From contig JAUCEF010000016.1 in NCBI GenBank assembly GCA_033558025.1, forward strand, positions 3,906,001 to 3,970,000: DNA of 64,000 bases. The letters run 5' to 3'. Shown here piece by piece: positions 54,825 to 64,000 of the stretch. Position numbers and translations under genes: made by a program. The notes beneath the pieces were generated by a model, which saw only the letters and a program-made list of their open reading frames with translations, ran no database searches and was not told the DNA's origin. Origin of the DNA: Phytophthora sp. 'mugwort' (taxonomy: Eukaryota > Oomycota > Peronosporomycetes > Peronosporales > Peronosporaceae). Positions within the stretch are counted from its first letter, which is position 1; each line of letters opens with the position of its first letter.

Positions 54825-54869
54825 ACTTGGCTGTTGTAGTCTGTTCGAAGCTGCTGTTCACGCGTCGCT

Positions 54870-54887
54870 GAGAATTCGAGAATGGAC
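54870..54887 (-). promoter_or_regulatory. Oomycete-type initiator plus flanking region (paralogue 1)
   Basis: The minus strand reads GTCCATTCTCGAATTCTC about 45-60 bases before the start codon. CCATTCT fits the initiator and AATTC the flanking motif. Confidence 0.55.
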
Positions 54888-54889
54888 GG

Positions 54890-55794
54890 CGGTGAAGGAG
54901 ACCAAAAAGGAAAAAGATGAGGGGCAAGGTAAAAGAGATGGGGAGAGGGCACGAGGATCGGGCAAGATTGACATGGCATCGCGCCTGATAGACGACGCGT
55001 TGGCTGCGTCGCAGCAACGTCTCGTGACATCGATAACGCCGACGCTGGGCTGTAGCAGCGTTACAGTACAGAAGCTACAGTAGCCTCCATCGCAATCGTC
55101 TCAGCAGCCTTCACCAGGTTCAGCTCCAGTGCTGGACGCTCGCGCCTCGTTCGAATGGATACGGTCGCCGCCGGCGCGGAGACAATCGCGATTATGGCTT
55201 CTGCAGTGCAGAATCTGCACGACTCATGCACAAACCGTCTCCTTGAAGATTTGTGGTACCTGACACCACATTGAAGCCATCACTAGACTGTCTAGTAGAC
55301 ACCCCCGTGCAGACTCCGCACTGAACATTACCTGTGGGTTTGTACCCGGCTGGATCTGTACGTACATTAAAATTAGGAGTCGGGGGCTTGGGCGCGTTGC
55401 CATTTCCACTCCCGATGTCTCCGCAGTCGTGTAACCTAATTCCGGTCTCTGGCGACGGCCAGATCCAGTCGCTGCTCTCGTCGTGCCAACGCAGCGTTCG
55501 GTGCAACAGCGCGAATGCGTTGACATCGTTGGTCGACAACCTACTAAAGCAAAAAAGGAATGCATGCATGCGTCACAATCGGCAATTTCCAACTTTATGG
55601 TTGAGTCTTGCGACAAACATACTGGATGAGACAACCAACAATGTATTGGAAACAATGAAGGTGCATTCTACTGAGGAGATTGCTAGCCCAAAACTAAAAA
55701 ACTCAAAAACTCAAAAGCTCGGAAGGGAACTCGGAGGCGACAGGCTTGCTCGCCTATCTGGTATCGTAACGCTGCCGTCGAACTACTCGCTGGC
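54890..55794. other. Spacer between paralogues 1 and 2
   Basis: A minus-strand frame at 55192-55569 (IRLHDCGDIGSGNGNAPKPP, NVQCGVCTGVSTRQ) and an overlapping plus-strand frame at 55334-55798 are open but match nothing I recognise. They may be chance frames. Confidence 0.3.
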
Positions 55795-56535
55795 TTAGGG
55801 CGTCACGACGTCCACCATGGTCGTGGCCTCCTCCTCCTCCTTTTCGCGCATCTTGTTGGCGTGCTGACGGTAGATGGCCACGCCGACGATGGCCGCCACA
55901 GCCGCGGCCGCTGCAGCGATCGCCCCGACCACGCCCGCCGAAATACCGCCGGCTGAGGCCGCTTCCGTGCCCGACACCGCCAACGAAATTGCCTCGTTGC
56001 CCACGGCGCTGCCGTTACCAGGTGCCCAAGAGCCGTTGCCGCCGTTCCCTCCATTACCACCATTGCCATTGTTGCCATTATTGCCGTTGTAACCATTGTT
56101 GCCTCCGTCGTTGCCGTATTTCGTCGGGGCCGGCGTGGGACTGCCGTACTTGGTGGGGGCTGGCGTGGGGTTGCTGCTGCCGGATATGACGCAACCCCAG
56201 GCGCCAGTGTGGATGACCTGACAGGTTGCGTCCACTGGGAGGACGCAATTGTCACCGCCGGTGTAGCTGTACAGGTACGAGTGGCAGTCGGCAATGGCGA
56301 CGTCGCCCTTGACGGGGCACAGCGAGCCGGTCGGGGACGGGCCGGAGCCGCTGCAGATCGGGCCATGGATGCAGTAGGTGGCGTCGCGCTCGACGCTAAT
56401 AGGCCAGCAGCCGAGCTCCTCGTCGTAGTAGGGCGCTGTCCTGGTTGGCGCCGGTGTGCTCGCCTCGAGGGCAGCAGTTGATGCGAGCAGTAGAGCCGCT
56501 GCGAGGCTGTAGTTGGATAGCGTCGAGACCTTCAT
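55795..56535 (-). CDS. Secreted single-pass membrane protein with eight-cysteine ectodomain, paralogue 2
   Basis: A 246-residue protein. Signal peptide at 1-22; cysteines at 43, 55, 61, 73, 84, 97, 105 and 115 with the same spacing as paralogue 1. The stalk (119-192) starts with two copies of PTPAPTKYG and continues with an Asn/Gly-rich tract (NGNNGNNGNGGNGGNGG). A membrane helix spans about 196-221, and an acidic cytosolic tail ends TTMVDVVTP. The ATG at 56535 is chosen because it begins the signal peptide; an upstream in-frame ATG would put 45 residues before it. The promoter lies at 56591-56607. The stalk differs fully from those of its neighbours, while ectodomain and tail are conserved. 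Confidence 0.82.
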   Translation of the reverse strand: MKVSTLSNYSLAAALLLASTAALEASTPAPTRTAPYYDEELGCWPISVERDATYCIHGPICSGSGPSPTGSLCPVKGDVAIADCHSYLYSYTGGDNCVLPVDATCQVIHTGAWGCVISGSSNPTPAPTKYGSPTPAPTKYGNDGGNNGYNGNNGNNGNGGNGGNGGNGSWAPGNGSAVGNEAISLAVSGTEAASAGGISAGVVGAIAAAAAAVAAIVGVAIYRQHANKMREKEEEEATTMVDVVTP

Positions 56536-56590
56536 CTTTGTTGTTATCTGGGGACTCGAGATGTCGAGTACTGAGTCTGTCGCCTTCGCC

Positions 56591-56607
56591 GCAAGATGTA
56601 GAATGAA
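56591..56607 (-). promoter_or_regulatory. Oomycete-type initiator plus flanking region (paralogue 2)
   Basis: The minus strand reads TTCATTCTACATCTTGC about 55-70 bases before the start codon, a good match to the initiator (YCATTYY) and its T-rich flank. Confidence 0.65.
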
Positions 56608-56609
56608 GA

Positions 56610-57165
56610 ATCTGGTGAATAGTTCTCGCTGACAATGGCGCAGACACGGGATATCGGATACAAACAGCAAAAGGCAAGTTGCCTGGCAAAATTGGCAGAA
56701 GGCGCTGCGGCAGGATCCAGATCACAAGGGGATGGGTGCTGTCAGTTCAATCTCGAATTCCTATTAATACATGTTGACGTTACTGTACGGCAGTGAGTGG
56801 GAGGCTAATGTTGAGCATCCGCTTCTGTCCAACACGTGCGCGATGTGGATGCACAATGTCACGAAAAGCATACTTGCAACCTACGAGATATGTCAAAGTT
56901 GCTTGTCAAAATATAACGGAAACTAACAAGATTTTGACTTGACGTCAGTATGCAAAAAGATTGGAGCCGTCTGCATTAAGATTGTTCGTAAAAAAGGAAA
57001 AGTTACGCTGCTAGCTCTCAGCGCTCAATGGAAAGGATGATAACAAGCTAGATAAGACACACTGCAGCAGACAGCCTCTTTGTCGTACGCCCCGCCCACG
57101 TGGGCAGCAGTTGTGGTCGCCGTCTTCCCAATAGAGGAAGAAGATCTCAATCGCTCTCGCAGCGC
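56610..57165. other. Spacer between paralogues 2 and 3
   Basis: No gene is seen. Overlapping frames in this region are short and without motifs. Confidence 0.4.
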
Positions 57166-58095
57166 TTACGGTGTTACCACGTCAACTCTGTAGTCCTCAC
57201 GAGCCTCCTCTTCGTCCAGTTTCTTGGTGTACTGCTTGTAAATGGCCGCGCCTGCAACGACAGCCACGACGGCAGCCGCAGCTGCAATGGCGCCGATCAG
57301 ACCTGCGGAAACACCGCTAGACGACGTCGACTCGGACGTTGTCTCGGCCTTAATGGTAGCGTTGCCGCTTCCGCTTCCGCTACTGCTGCCAGGATTGGTG
57401 CAGTTGCCCGTGCACTGGGTCGGCGTCGGAGTCGGAGTGTGCGGCGGTAAAGTGCATCCTGGGCATGGCGTTGTGGTGCCTGTCGGCGTCGGAGTTTGGG
57501 GTGGCGAAGTGCATCCCGGGCAAGGCGTCGTGGTGCTTGTCGGCGTCGGCTTGCATCCCGGGCATGGCGTGGAAGATGCGGTCGGAGTTGGGGCCTTCGT
57601 TGGCGTCTCTGAACACGTCGGACAAGGCTTCGCTGTAGCGGCCGTTGTTGGGTTCGGCTTCGTCGTAGTCTTTGTGGGGGCTGGAGTCACTGTCGGCGTG
57701 ATATCGCAGTCGCCGTCACAGGTGGCGGTCGGTGCCGGCGTGGTCGAGTCCGAGAGCACGCACCCCCAGGCGCCGGTCTTGATCACTTGGCACGTGGCAT
57801 CCACGGGGAGAACGCAGCTGTCGGCGCTGGTGTAGCTCTCCAGGTACGAGTGGCAGTCAGCAATGGCTACGTCGCCCTTCACGGGGCAAAGCGTGCCAGC
57901 GGGTGTGGCGCCCGAGCCACTGCAGATCGGTCCGTCGATGCAGTACGTGGCGTCGTGCTCCACGCTGATAGCCCAGCAACCAAGGTCTTCATCGTAGTGG
58001 GGCGTCGTCATGGTCGGACACGGCGTGACGGCCTCCTCCGCGGTTGCAGTCGCTAGCACCGCCAGGCTGAATGCTGCGATGACTGAAATCTTCAT
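57166..58095 (-). CDS. Secreted single-pass membrane protein with eight-cysteine ectodomain and CPGC-repeat stalk, paralogue 3
   Basis: A 309-residue protein. Signal peptide at 1-19; an extra cysteine at 26, then the shared module with cysteines at 40, 52, 58, 70, 81, 94, 102 and 112. The stalk (115-255) is mucin-like, Thr/Pro-rich, and holds repeated CPGC units (TPCPGC, four or more with relatives CPTC, CDGDC, CTGNC) between Thr-Pro stretches. A membrane helix lies at about 262-287 and the cytosolic tail ends EDYRVDVVTP. Paired cysteines in the stalk could crosslink or bind metal; this is a guess. The ATG at 58095 starts the signal peptide. The promoter lies at 58183-58199. Confidence 0.82.
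   Translation of the reverse strand: MKISVIAAFSLAVLATATAEEAVTPCPTMTTPHYDEDLGCWAISVEHDATYCIDGPICSGSGATPAGTLCPVKGDVAIADCHSYLESYTSADSCVLPVDATCQVIKTGAWGCVLSDSTTPAPTATCDGDCDITPTVTPAPTKTTTKPNPTTAATAKPCPTCSETPTKAPTPTASSTPCPGCKPTPTSTTTPCPGCTSPPQTPTPTGTTTPCPGCTLPPHTPTPTPTQCTGNCTNPGSSSGSGSGNATIKAETTSESTSSSGVSAGLIGAIAAAAAVVAVVAGAAIYKQYTKKLDEEEAREDYRVDVVTP
57370..57660 (-). repeat. CPGC/Thr-Pro coding repeat in paralogue 3
   Basis: Imperfect units of about 50-60 bases encode Thr/Pro runs that end in CPGC (for example GTTTPCPGC). The DNA repeats are clear around 57440-57560 (GCATCCTGGGCATGGCGT and GCATCCCGGGCAAGGCGT). Confidence 0.75.
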
Positions 58096-58182
58096 CGTCG
58101 TAATGGTAAGAATGGCTGATTGGTGGGGTGTCCTGGACTCGAGTTGTCGAGTGGAAATAGTTGTCGATGTCGCTCTCACTAT

Positions 58183-58199
58183 GCAAAATGCAGAATGGC
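58183..58199 (-). promoter_or_regulatory. Oomycete-type initiator plus flanking region (paralogue 3)
   Basis: The minus strand reads GCCATTCTGCATTTTGC about 90-105 bases before the start codon, nearly the same as the element before the small protein at 42.9 kb. Confidence 0.65.
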
Positions 58200-59820
58200 A
58201 TCTCGGTTGCCAGCCTTCACTTCAATCCAGCCAAGGTTCGTCGGACACATAGCGGTGAAGATGGCGTACATCTTCTTCGCGGTGATAGCACCACATATCG
58301 CTTTTGTTTTGCCGTACCTGTAGAACCCGTCACAAAGTCGCTGCTAAAAGTGCGGATAAAATCTCGCATTGTGGATGCGATCGAAATTTACTGCGCTACT
58401 GAATGGGGAGATGCGCAGATCATGCCGCGCACAGTGTTCGCAATTTGGAAATTTGGCGGCTTTTCTCACAGCATCGGCTCACATACGTGGTCGAACGATT
58501 TATCCAAAAAGTGCGGCCGCCAGTGTAAAAACTCGAAGGCAGCCGCGGCCGATACTGAAGCCCATAGTGGGGAACAATCGCGACGGTCCAATGTTTGCTC
58601 CATAAGTTGAAGTTGATGCATCCACATACCTGTCGCTGCACGCTCTGAATGGCAGCGACGGGACGCGGTTACACTGTTCGAAAAGCTCGCTGAAATGGGT
58701 GCAAACTTTTGCCGCTGCATCGCTGCGGAACTGCCTTAATCAGCGATTTATAGCTGGATTTTGCGTGAGGTGCCAGTGCCACCTTCGGCGCAGCATGAGC
58801 TCGAGTGTTGCTGCCAGCAACTTGCTCGTGTTGCAGTCGTGGAGGGTAAATCCTGCTGCTAAGCAGCGGCGACCAATTGTCGCCAATCATTCAATCGGAT
58901 AGGGTCGCTGCAGTTGCGTCGATGGCGGTACTGTACCGTACGAAGAAATCCATTAGCGCGCTTCAGAAGTCGTCCCACTGTCGTCACCTTCAAGATAATT
59001 GCTGGACAATCGATGCGCCTCGGCGATTGCCTCACTTACCGCCTGCAGGTACCGCATCACTGGCGGCAAGCTCACGGTAGACACCATGCATCTCCCTATC
59101 AACCATTATCTGAATTACCAGAGTGCCAAAGACTCGGGCACAGAGCTGCTAGTTGATGTGGATGCAAAGTTGGCGCGCAAAAACGCCGGGCAAGATTGAC
59201 CCGCTTGAAGCGACGCCGAGCGGCTGACACCCACGGTACTTATCACACCGGCTCTCGTAGCAACTCCAGCGGGCACGTATACATGTATGTCGCGACTCTT
59301 CCAGCGGTCGACGAGTAGCAGCGACTGGTGCAATGGCCTGTTGGCAGTGAGCTTGATGGAGATGACGAGCTGCGGGACTGCTACCGTGCTACAGTCTCCG
59401 TTGAACTATAATTTGCTGAGGTAGCTTAAGGCAGTGGACGCCGAGATACAAGGCTAGCTATCGCTGCAGTTGAGAGCTGCATCCTGGATGCAGCTTTGAC
59501 AGGAAGCCCATCACAGCCGGGCGAGCGTTTTAATGGAAGAGGAGTGGACGCAGCACTGGCAAAGCGGGTACGAGAAGTTATTATAAAAACCTGACTGCTG
59601 TTTGAAATGGAAGCGGAGGCAGCTCACGTGGCTGATTGTCATGCCATTTTGGAACGAGATGCCTGCCTCCTGCTGCGTGATAGTACATGTACATGTACAG
59701 TACATGTACTTTACCGGGCAAATGCAACCCAGTTAGAGAGAGGCAGATTAATCTATTTGGCTTTAATGGCTACTAGAACTCTGGTTGATCCTGAGCCTGG
59801 TTAGAACGCCGATTCCTCAT
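58200..59820. other. Intergenic stretch
   Basis: No gene was recognised. A palindromic TACATG/CATGTA run (TAGTACATGTACATGTACAG) lies at 59680-59712. Confidence 0.4.
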
Positions 59821-59829
59821 AAGAGTTCG

Positions 59830-60405
59830 GTGGTTGTACGGGGCTAGTCTCTTTCTGTGGCTTCTCTCGCGGTGGTTCTGCCATTGCTGCACAGCATAGC
59901 AATAACCGCGTTCCTTGTATCATAGTGTCTGGCATTCTTAGTTTTATCTTGTCTAAAGCTTAGATTTGTCGCATTCCTGTTGTCCAGTATTCCTGCACTC
60001 TGCTCCATCGTGACTTCCTCCTGTTGGAAGATCACCCGATTCCACTGCATCCGTAACGTCGTTATGCATACGCTGCACATGATGCGCCACAATCTCTTCC
60101 ATTCGCGGGCGATCTGCTCCTCCGTGTCTGGATATTCTGCTTTCAATCTTCCTGCGGTTTCTGCTGACATTGCTGGCGCCATTCGACTGGCGCAGTTGTT
60201 TATGAATCTCCCCGGCTGCCAAGTTCCCAGCTGTCATTCGTCCAGTGACATATTAGCTGTTGCCAGCACGCTTGCGCACTGGGACAGTCCCAGAAAAGGT
60301 GTTCCATCGTTTCCTTGGTTCCGCTGGAGCATGCTAGCTTTCTGCAACTGTTATCCCTTCCTCGATCTTCATGATGTAGATTGAGTTGCCGCGTGGCCAC
60401 CCGAT
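59830..60405 (-). pseudogene. 3' scrap of a LINE-type retrotransposon (zinc-binding region after the reverse transcriptase)
   Basis: The minus strand reads CSSGTKETMEHLFWDCPSAQ followed by ACWQQLICHW, the C...H..WDC..A..W pattern of the zf-RVT domain at the end of many non-LTR polyproteins. After a frame change it continues with REWKRLWRIMCSVCITTLRM and ends near 59846. No reverse transcriptase is present, as expected of a truncated or decayed copy. Confidence 0.7.
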
Positions 60406-61065
60406 ACCCGAACCAGATTTGAATCCTGGCGGGCGCTACAATGACCGCGAGCTGGCCGACTACACGAAGGCCCTGCGGAACTCGCCCAGCATTAAGCTAA
60501 CCAAGCTCCACGCCAAGGAGGACTTCAAGGCTGGAAGAGCGAGGTGTCGTTGCACTTCGACACGTGCATGCTTGATTACCCGTAATGGAGAAAGGTACGA
60601 TGCAGACGAGGGCCTACGCAGACCCAAGTACGCGGAATGGTTTGAGACGGGCAAGAACAAGGCGTTCTCGGCGTTGGCGCTGTCGCTGTCCGTGGACCTG
60701 CGCACCACGTTCAAGGTGGATGAAATCCGTGACAGCATGGACACACTGTCACTACTGTACGCGATGGTGACGCAGCACTTTGAAGCGCGTGATGGTATCA
60801 ACCCAGATTACCTGCTACTAGATGTGGTGGCTCGGCGGTTGCAGCCGTCCGAGACCGTGACGGCGTACATTAAGGACATGCAGAGGAACGTACCCCGGCT
60901 GCGACAGGCGAATGGAGAGATGGAAGAGTGGCAGCATGCAATTATGCTGCTCTCAAACTCGCTCTTGGGACTGCCAAACCTGGCTCGTGAGCACTCGGAC
61001 TGGATTAATACCCATGACCGCCGATCTCTAACACTGACCGAGGTGTTGCACTCTACTGGATCTCT
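60389..61065 (+). pseudogene. Ty1/copia-type gag fragment
   Basis: The plus-strand frame encodes a gag-like capsid region (LRRPKYAEWFETGKNKAFSA, TLSLLYAMVTQHFEARDG, VTAYIKDMQRNVPRLRQ, AIMLLSNSLLGLP) without an initiating Met. The frame stays open to 61147, but from about 61065 the sequence belongs to the other, minus-strand copia fragment. The coding part is about 220 residues and lacks the zinc knuckle. Confidence 0.65.
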
Positions 61066-61265
61066 GCTCATCCATTGCATCGTTATCACCGACAAGTGGC
61101 TGCAGTCGCATCCCAATTTGACAGATATGTCTCCACGCCCGTCTTGATGCGTTCCACTGGAGTAGTCTCAGGCAGCGCGTGGTCTCCGTCGAAAAAGGCA
61201 TTCTCCAACATGTTTTCATATAGGTTCCATGTCACCGTAAACTCTTCATGGAAGCGCACGTTGCC

Positions 61266-61801
61266 TCATTGAGCCGTCACCACAGCTGCCGCCTTCAAGT
61301 CCAGAAACTTGTAACATTTCGTAGACTCACTATTACCAAGCGATAAACATAATCTTGCTCTCGGCGACAGCTTCTCCTTCTTTTGTCTCGATTCAGGAGG
61401 TATCCGCGCAGGAGCCAAACAGCCCCAGGTCCGCAGGTCGTCGAGGCTTGGCCTTTGCTTGTACAACAAGTGATGCGGAGACACAAATCCCAGTGGTTTC
61501 ACAGGAAGCCAATTCAACGTCGTCACTACGTGCTGAATTGCCTCGCTCCACAGCATGTTGAGCAAACCAGTGGAGGCCAGCAAGGCCCTGATCCGTCGTA
61601 GCAAATTCCATTTGCTCATTTCACAATGCCATTCTCTTGAGGAGAGTAGGAGTTCGTATAAGCTTGCACAATTCCATGCTTGTCGCAGTAGGCAGACATG
61701 TCATTCGTGAGGAACTCACCACCCTGATCGGAGTACAGCCGCTTCATCTTAAGCTCAAAAATTGCCTTTCTAGTCTGACCAGTAGCACCTTCACGTGCCA
61801 C
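61266..61801 (-). pseudogene. Copia integrase segment
   Basis: Two overlapping frames carry the integrase core: KRLYSDQGGEFLTNDMSAYC (second Asp region) and SPQENGIVK (final Glu region). After a shift come LLASTGLLNMLWSEAIQHVV and RPSLDDLRTWGCLA. The first catalytic Asp region upstream is not clear. Confidence 0.75.
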
Positions 61802-62368
61802 ACAGTTTCGTTCTTAAACTTCAAGTGGTACGTCCATTGGTACCGCGTCGCCTCGTCAATTACAAACAAGAATACAGTCGCGCCTGCTGTCTCCTCGTTG
61901 ACACTACAGATGTTCAAACGTCGAGTCGAGTGGTTCAGTCTTGCCTGTCATCACGCGTGAATAGTTCATGCGTTTCATCTTGCTCGAAATATGCAATGCA
62001 GTCATAGGGGTGTAATACCTTGTTCATTAATATTTACCCCGACATCGAGCTTGCGCGAGACATCCGTCACCGATTTCATGTTAAGGTGGCCAAAGTGTTT
62101 GGGTGCACTCCATCGCCTTTTTGCTGTTCAGACTTTGCTTCATAGCAACCATCACCATCACACCGGTCACTCTCTCCGCACGCAGGCAGTAGATGTTGTC
62201 GCGTATCGTGAACTTCAACGTAATACCCCTCTTGGCAAGCCAGACTGACTGCTGATTGTGGGAGCAGGACAACTTGTAGTGTCCCGTCGTCTGCATGTAT
62301 CCCAAACTAATCAAATTCACCTTCGCATTCGGTTTGTAGACGACGTCGTCAAGTAGACGTTCTTCCAG

Positions 62369-62596
62369 TTATCCAGTTGCTTGATTCATAATTCGTAGCC
62401 ACACTGAGCCACACACAGCTGTATGTTCAGTGGTTCCATTGGCAAAAATCGATCGACTTGTCTGGTCTTCTCGTATGAACGTGAACAGGGACAGGTCTCC
62501 ACAGAAATTGACCTGTGAGCCCGAGTCAAGAATCCACTCCACTGAGTTGGCTTCACCATTGTGCATACCTTGATTCTGCTCAACTGCATTTACCAT
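62369..62596 (-). pseudogene. Copia aspartic protease segment
   Basis: The active site reads WILDSGSQVNFCGD, with the DSG triad of copia proteases, and is followed by a GTTEHTAVCGSVWL-type strand. The frame is open for 75 codons but joined to neighbours only through frame changes. Confidence 0.75.
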
Positions 62597-64000
62597 ACGC
62601 GAGTCACTATGGTGTGCAGCACCACGCGGCCGGCGATCGTCATCAAACCTACGAGGCCACGACGATCGTTGCGACCTGGCGATGGACCACGTGCAAACTG
62701 TGATCCATAGTGGCCCGGTGGTCCATCCCGTATAGCTTTGCCACGCCGACCAAACATTCGCGGCGGCGACGGACTGCGTCGTGGTGATCGTCCACGCGGT
62801 GAAGATCCCCTTGGTCGCGATCGGCTACGACAACGCAGTTGTGGCGATCGACTGCGTCGCGGTCCAGAAAATCGTGATGCTCCAGCAAGACCAAAGTCAC
62901 GCGGTGGTCCAGCACGCCCAAAGAAACGTGGCGGTGAAGAACTTCGTCCACGCCAATGCGGAGGTCCAGCAAAACCTTCACAATTCCTCGTTGGTAGCCA
63001 CTTCGGGGATCCAAAAATCGATCAAATACAGGCCCTTGACTTCCGTGCATCTTCAAGTGTATGCCAGCATAGCTATCCCCTGGCGTGGGCAGACCCACTC
63101 GTGGTCCACCCTGCATACGCCCTGGCTCAAGCATTGGCTCACCACCCGAAACGCCCTTCAGTCCTTGTCCTAAGTAGTACAGTGCCTTCTCCCAATTTGA
63201 CTGTGGTCCAGGCTGTAGAGAGCCCTCCCACTGGCGCTGTACTTGGTTCATCATGGGTGCTTGTGCTGCCATTGGCACAGCATCTCGCATAGAATAGGCA
63301 CTCCTTGAGCAGTAGCAACATCTCGCGGGGCATCAGCTTGTCCAACCCAAGACCGACTAGTCCGGCAGCACAGCTTGCCCAATAGCACCAACTTGTCCAT
63401 AAGCAGCAGCTTGCGCGGCAGCAGTCGCTGCAGCTTGTTGAGATATGGCAGGCGCATAAGACGTCATCGACCGAGTCACTACACGTCCGCCACTTCCATC
63501 TTCGTTGCTAGTGTCACTCGCAGGCGTCGTGGGCGAGTACCGGTGACGAGGCAGCAGCACTCGTCTCACCAGTCGCTTGGTTGGGGGTTTCGCACAGCGA
63601 AAGTCCAACCAACAGGGCTTGTTGCTCATCCCCACTCTCAACCTCAACGTGGCGCACGGGGTTTACAAGAAAAGTGGGTTGCCGTCTCCCCTGCCCCTCC
63701 GCAAGCTTCTGCACCAGCTCTGGCTTGAGCGGCTTGCCTGTGCGTGCAATGCACTCCACACATCAGTGTTCATCTGCGTGGCAGATCGCACAGTTAAACT
63801 TGGCCTCTTTGTTTTGACAGTTCTTGCCGCGTTGGTGCTTGCCACGCTTGCGTCGCTAGCTGCCTTGTCCTTGTCCTTGGCTCGCATTCACTTGTGCCAC
63901 ACGCATCGTGCGCAGCACAGCCTGCTTGGTCTCCGTCGACAGCTGGTCAAGCTGGTGCTCAGCCAATGGTAGGCGTGGAGAACTACCGACGACTGAAGTA

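Larger units (their letters stand above)
61075..64000 (-). mobile_element. Ty1/copia retrotransposon fragment (gag end, protease, integrase), continuing beyond the window
   Basis: Read on the minus strand from the window edge: a cysteine/His-rich gag segment (HADEH.CVECIARTGKPL near 63750), an RS/RG-rich basic region (62650-62980), the aspartic protease (VEWILDSGSQVNF near 62540), a pre-integrase block (MNLISLGYMQTTGHY at 62320), the integrase core (RLYSDQGGEFLTNDM and YSPQENGIVK, 61616-61740) and a post-integrase region to about 61090. Reverse transcriptase and RNase H are missing. Several frameshifts are present, for example right after the integrase ENGIVK. It abuts a gag fragment of the opposite strand at about 61065-61090. 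Confidence 0.85.

Noticed and set aside
62738..63292. Plus-strand Arg/Gly-rich frame (RGG-like repeats) of 184 codons
   Set aside because: It is antisense to the copia gag basic region, where the minus strand gives an RS/RG-rich stretch continuous with gag and protease.

Overview
The window is eukaryotic and fits an oomycete of the Phytophthora type (inference; no species is claimed). The supporting signs are compact genes with 70-85 bp introns, several starts preceded by a CATTCT...(A/T)TT-like oomycete core promoter, a 47-repeat thrombospondin-type adhesive protein, a cellulose synthase with an N-terminal PH domain, GH12 xyloglucanase-like genes, a broken necrosis-inducing (NLP/NPP1) gene, and many degraded transposons.

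Layout. 0-2.2 kb: the 3' end of an unknown gene, then an intact three-exon MUS81 nuclease gene. 3.3-10.4 kb (minus): one intronless 2,384-residue secreted protein made of 47 TSP1-like repeats, a close match in architecture to the Vsv1 zoospore/cyst adhesive. 10.8-13.5 kb: a duplicated scrap of the gene at 18.6-19.3 kb, a transposase scrap, and a complete but decayed pogo/Tigger-type element with TIRs and TA target sites. 14.2-15.4 kb: an NLP pseudogene split by about 0.6 kb of foreign sequence. 15.5-17.3 kb: a MULE-like non-autonomous element with a second small element nested in one TIR. 18.6-19.3 kb (minus): a secreted eight-cysteine surface protein. 20.3-21.0 kb (minus): an ankyrin protein. 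22.5-25.7 kb: a PH-domain cellulose synthase with a cysteine-rich MYND-like insert.

28.1-31.2 kb: two decayed Tc1/mariner elements with long TIRs. 31.5-34.7 kb: three tandem GH12 genes, the third broken. 35.5-38.1 kb (minus): remains of a MULE that carries a Ulp1-type protease. 38.6-42.5 kb (minus): two decayed copies of a multi-pass membrane protein. 42.6-42.9 kb (minus): a 104-residue secreted/membrane protein. 45-46.7 kb (minus): an intron-containing, MULE-like N-terminal fragment. 47.46-50.07 kb: a PIF/Harbinger element with both of its genes, TIRs and a TCA target duplication. 52.4-53.7 kb: a second Tigger-like pseudogene. 54.2-58.1 kb (minus): three tandem genes for secreted single-pass membrane proteins sharing an identical eight-cysteine ectodomain. 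59.8-64 kb: a LINE 3' scrap and two converging Ty1/copia fragments.

The likely functional genes concern cell-surface and wall biology: adhesive secretion (TSP1 protein), cellulose synthesis (CesA), attack on host xyloglucan (GH12), and surface glycoprotein-like proteins. They sit as islands between transposons of at least six superfamilies. Several effector-like genes (NLP, third GH12, the ectodomain copy at 10.8 kb) are being lost. All readings are by eye; no alignment or database search was run.
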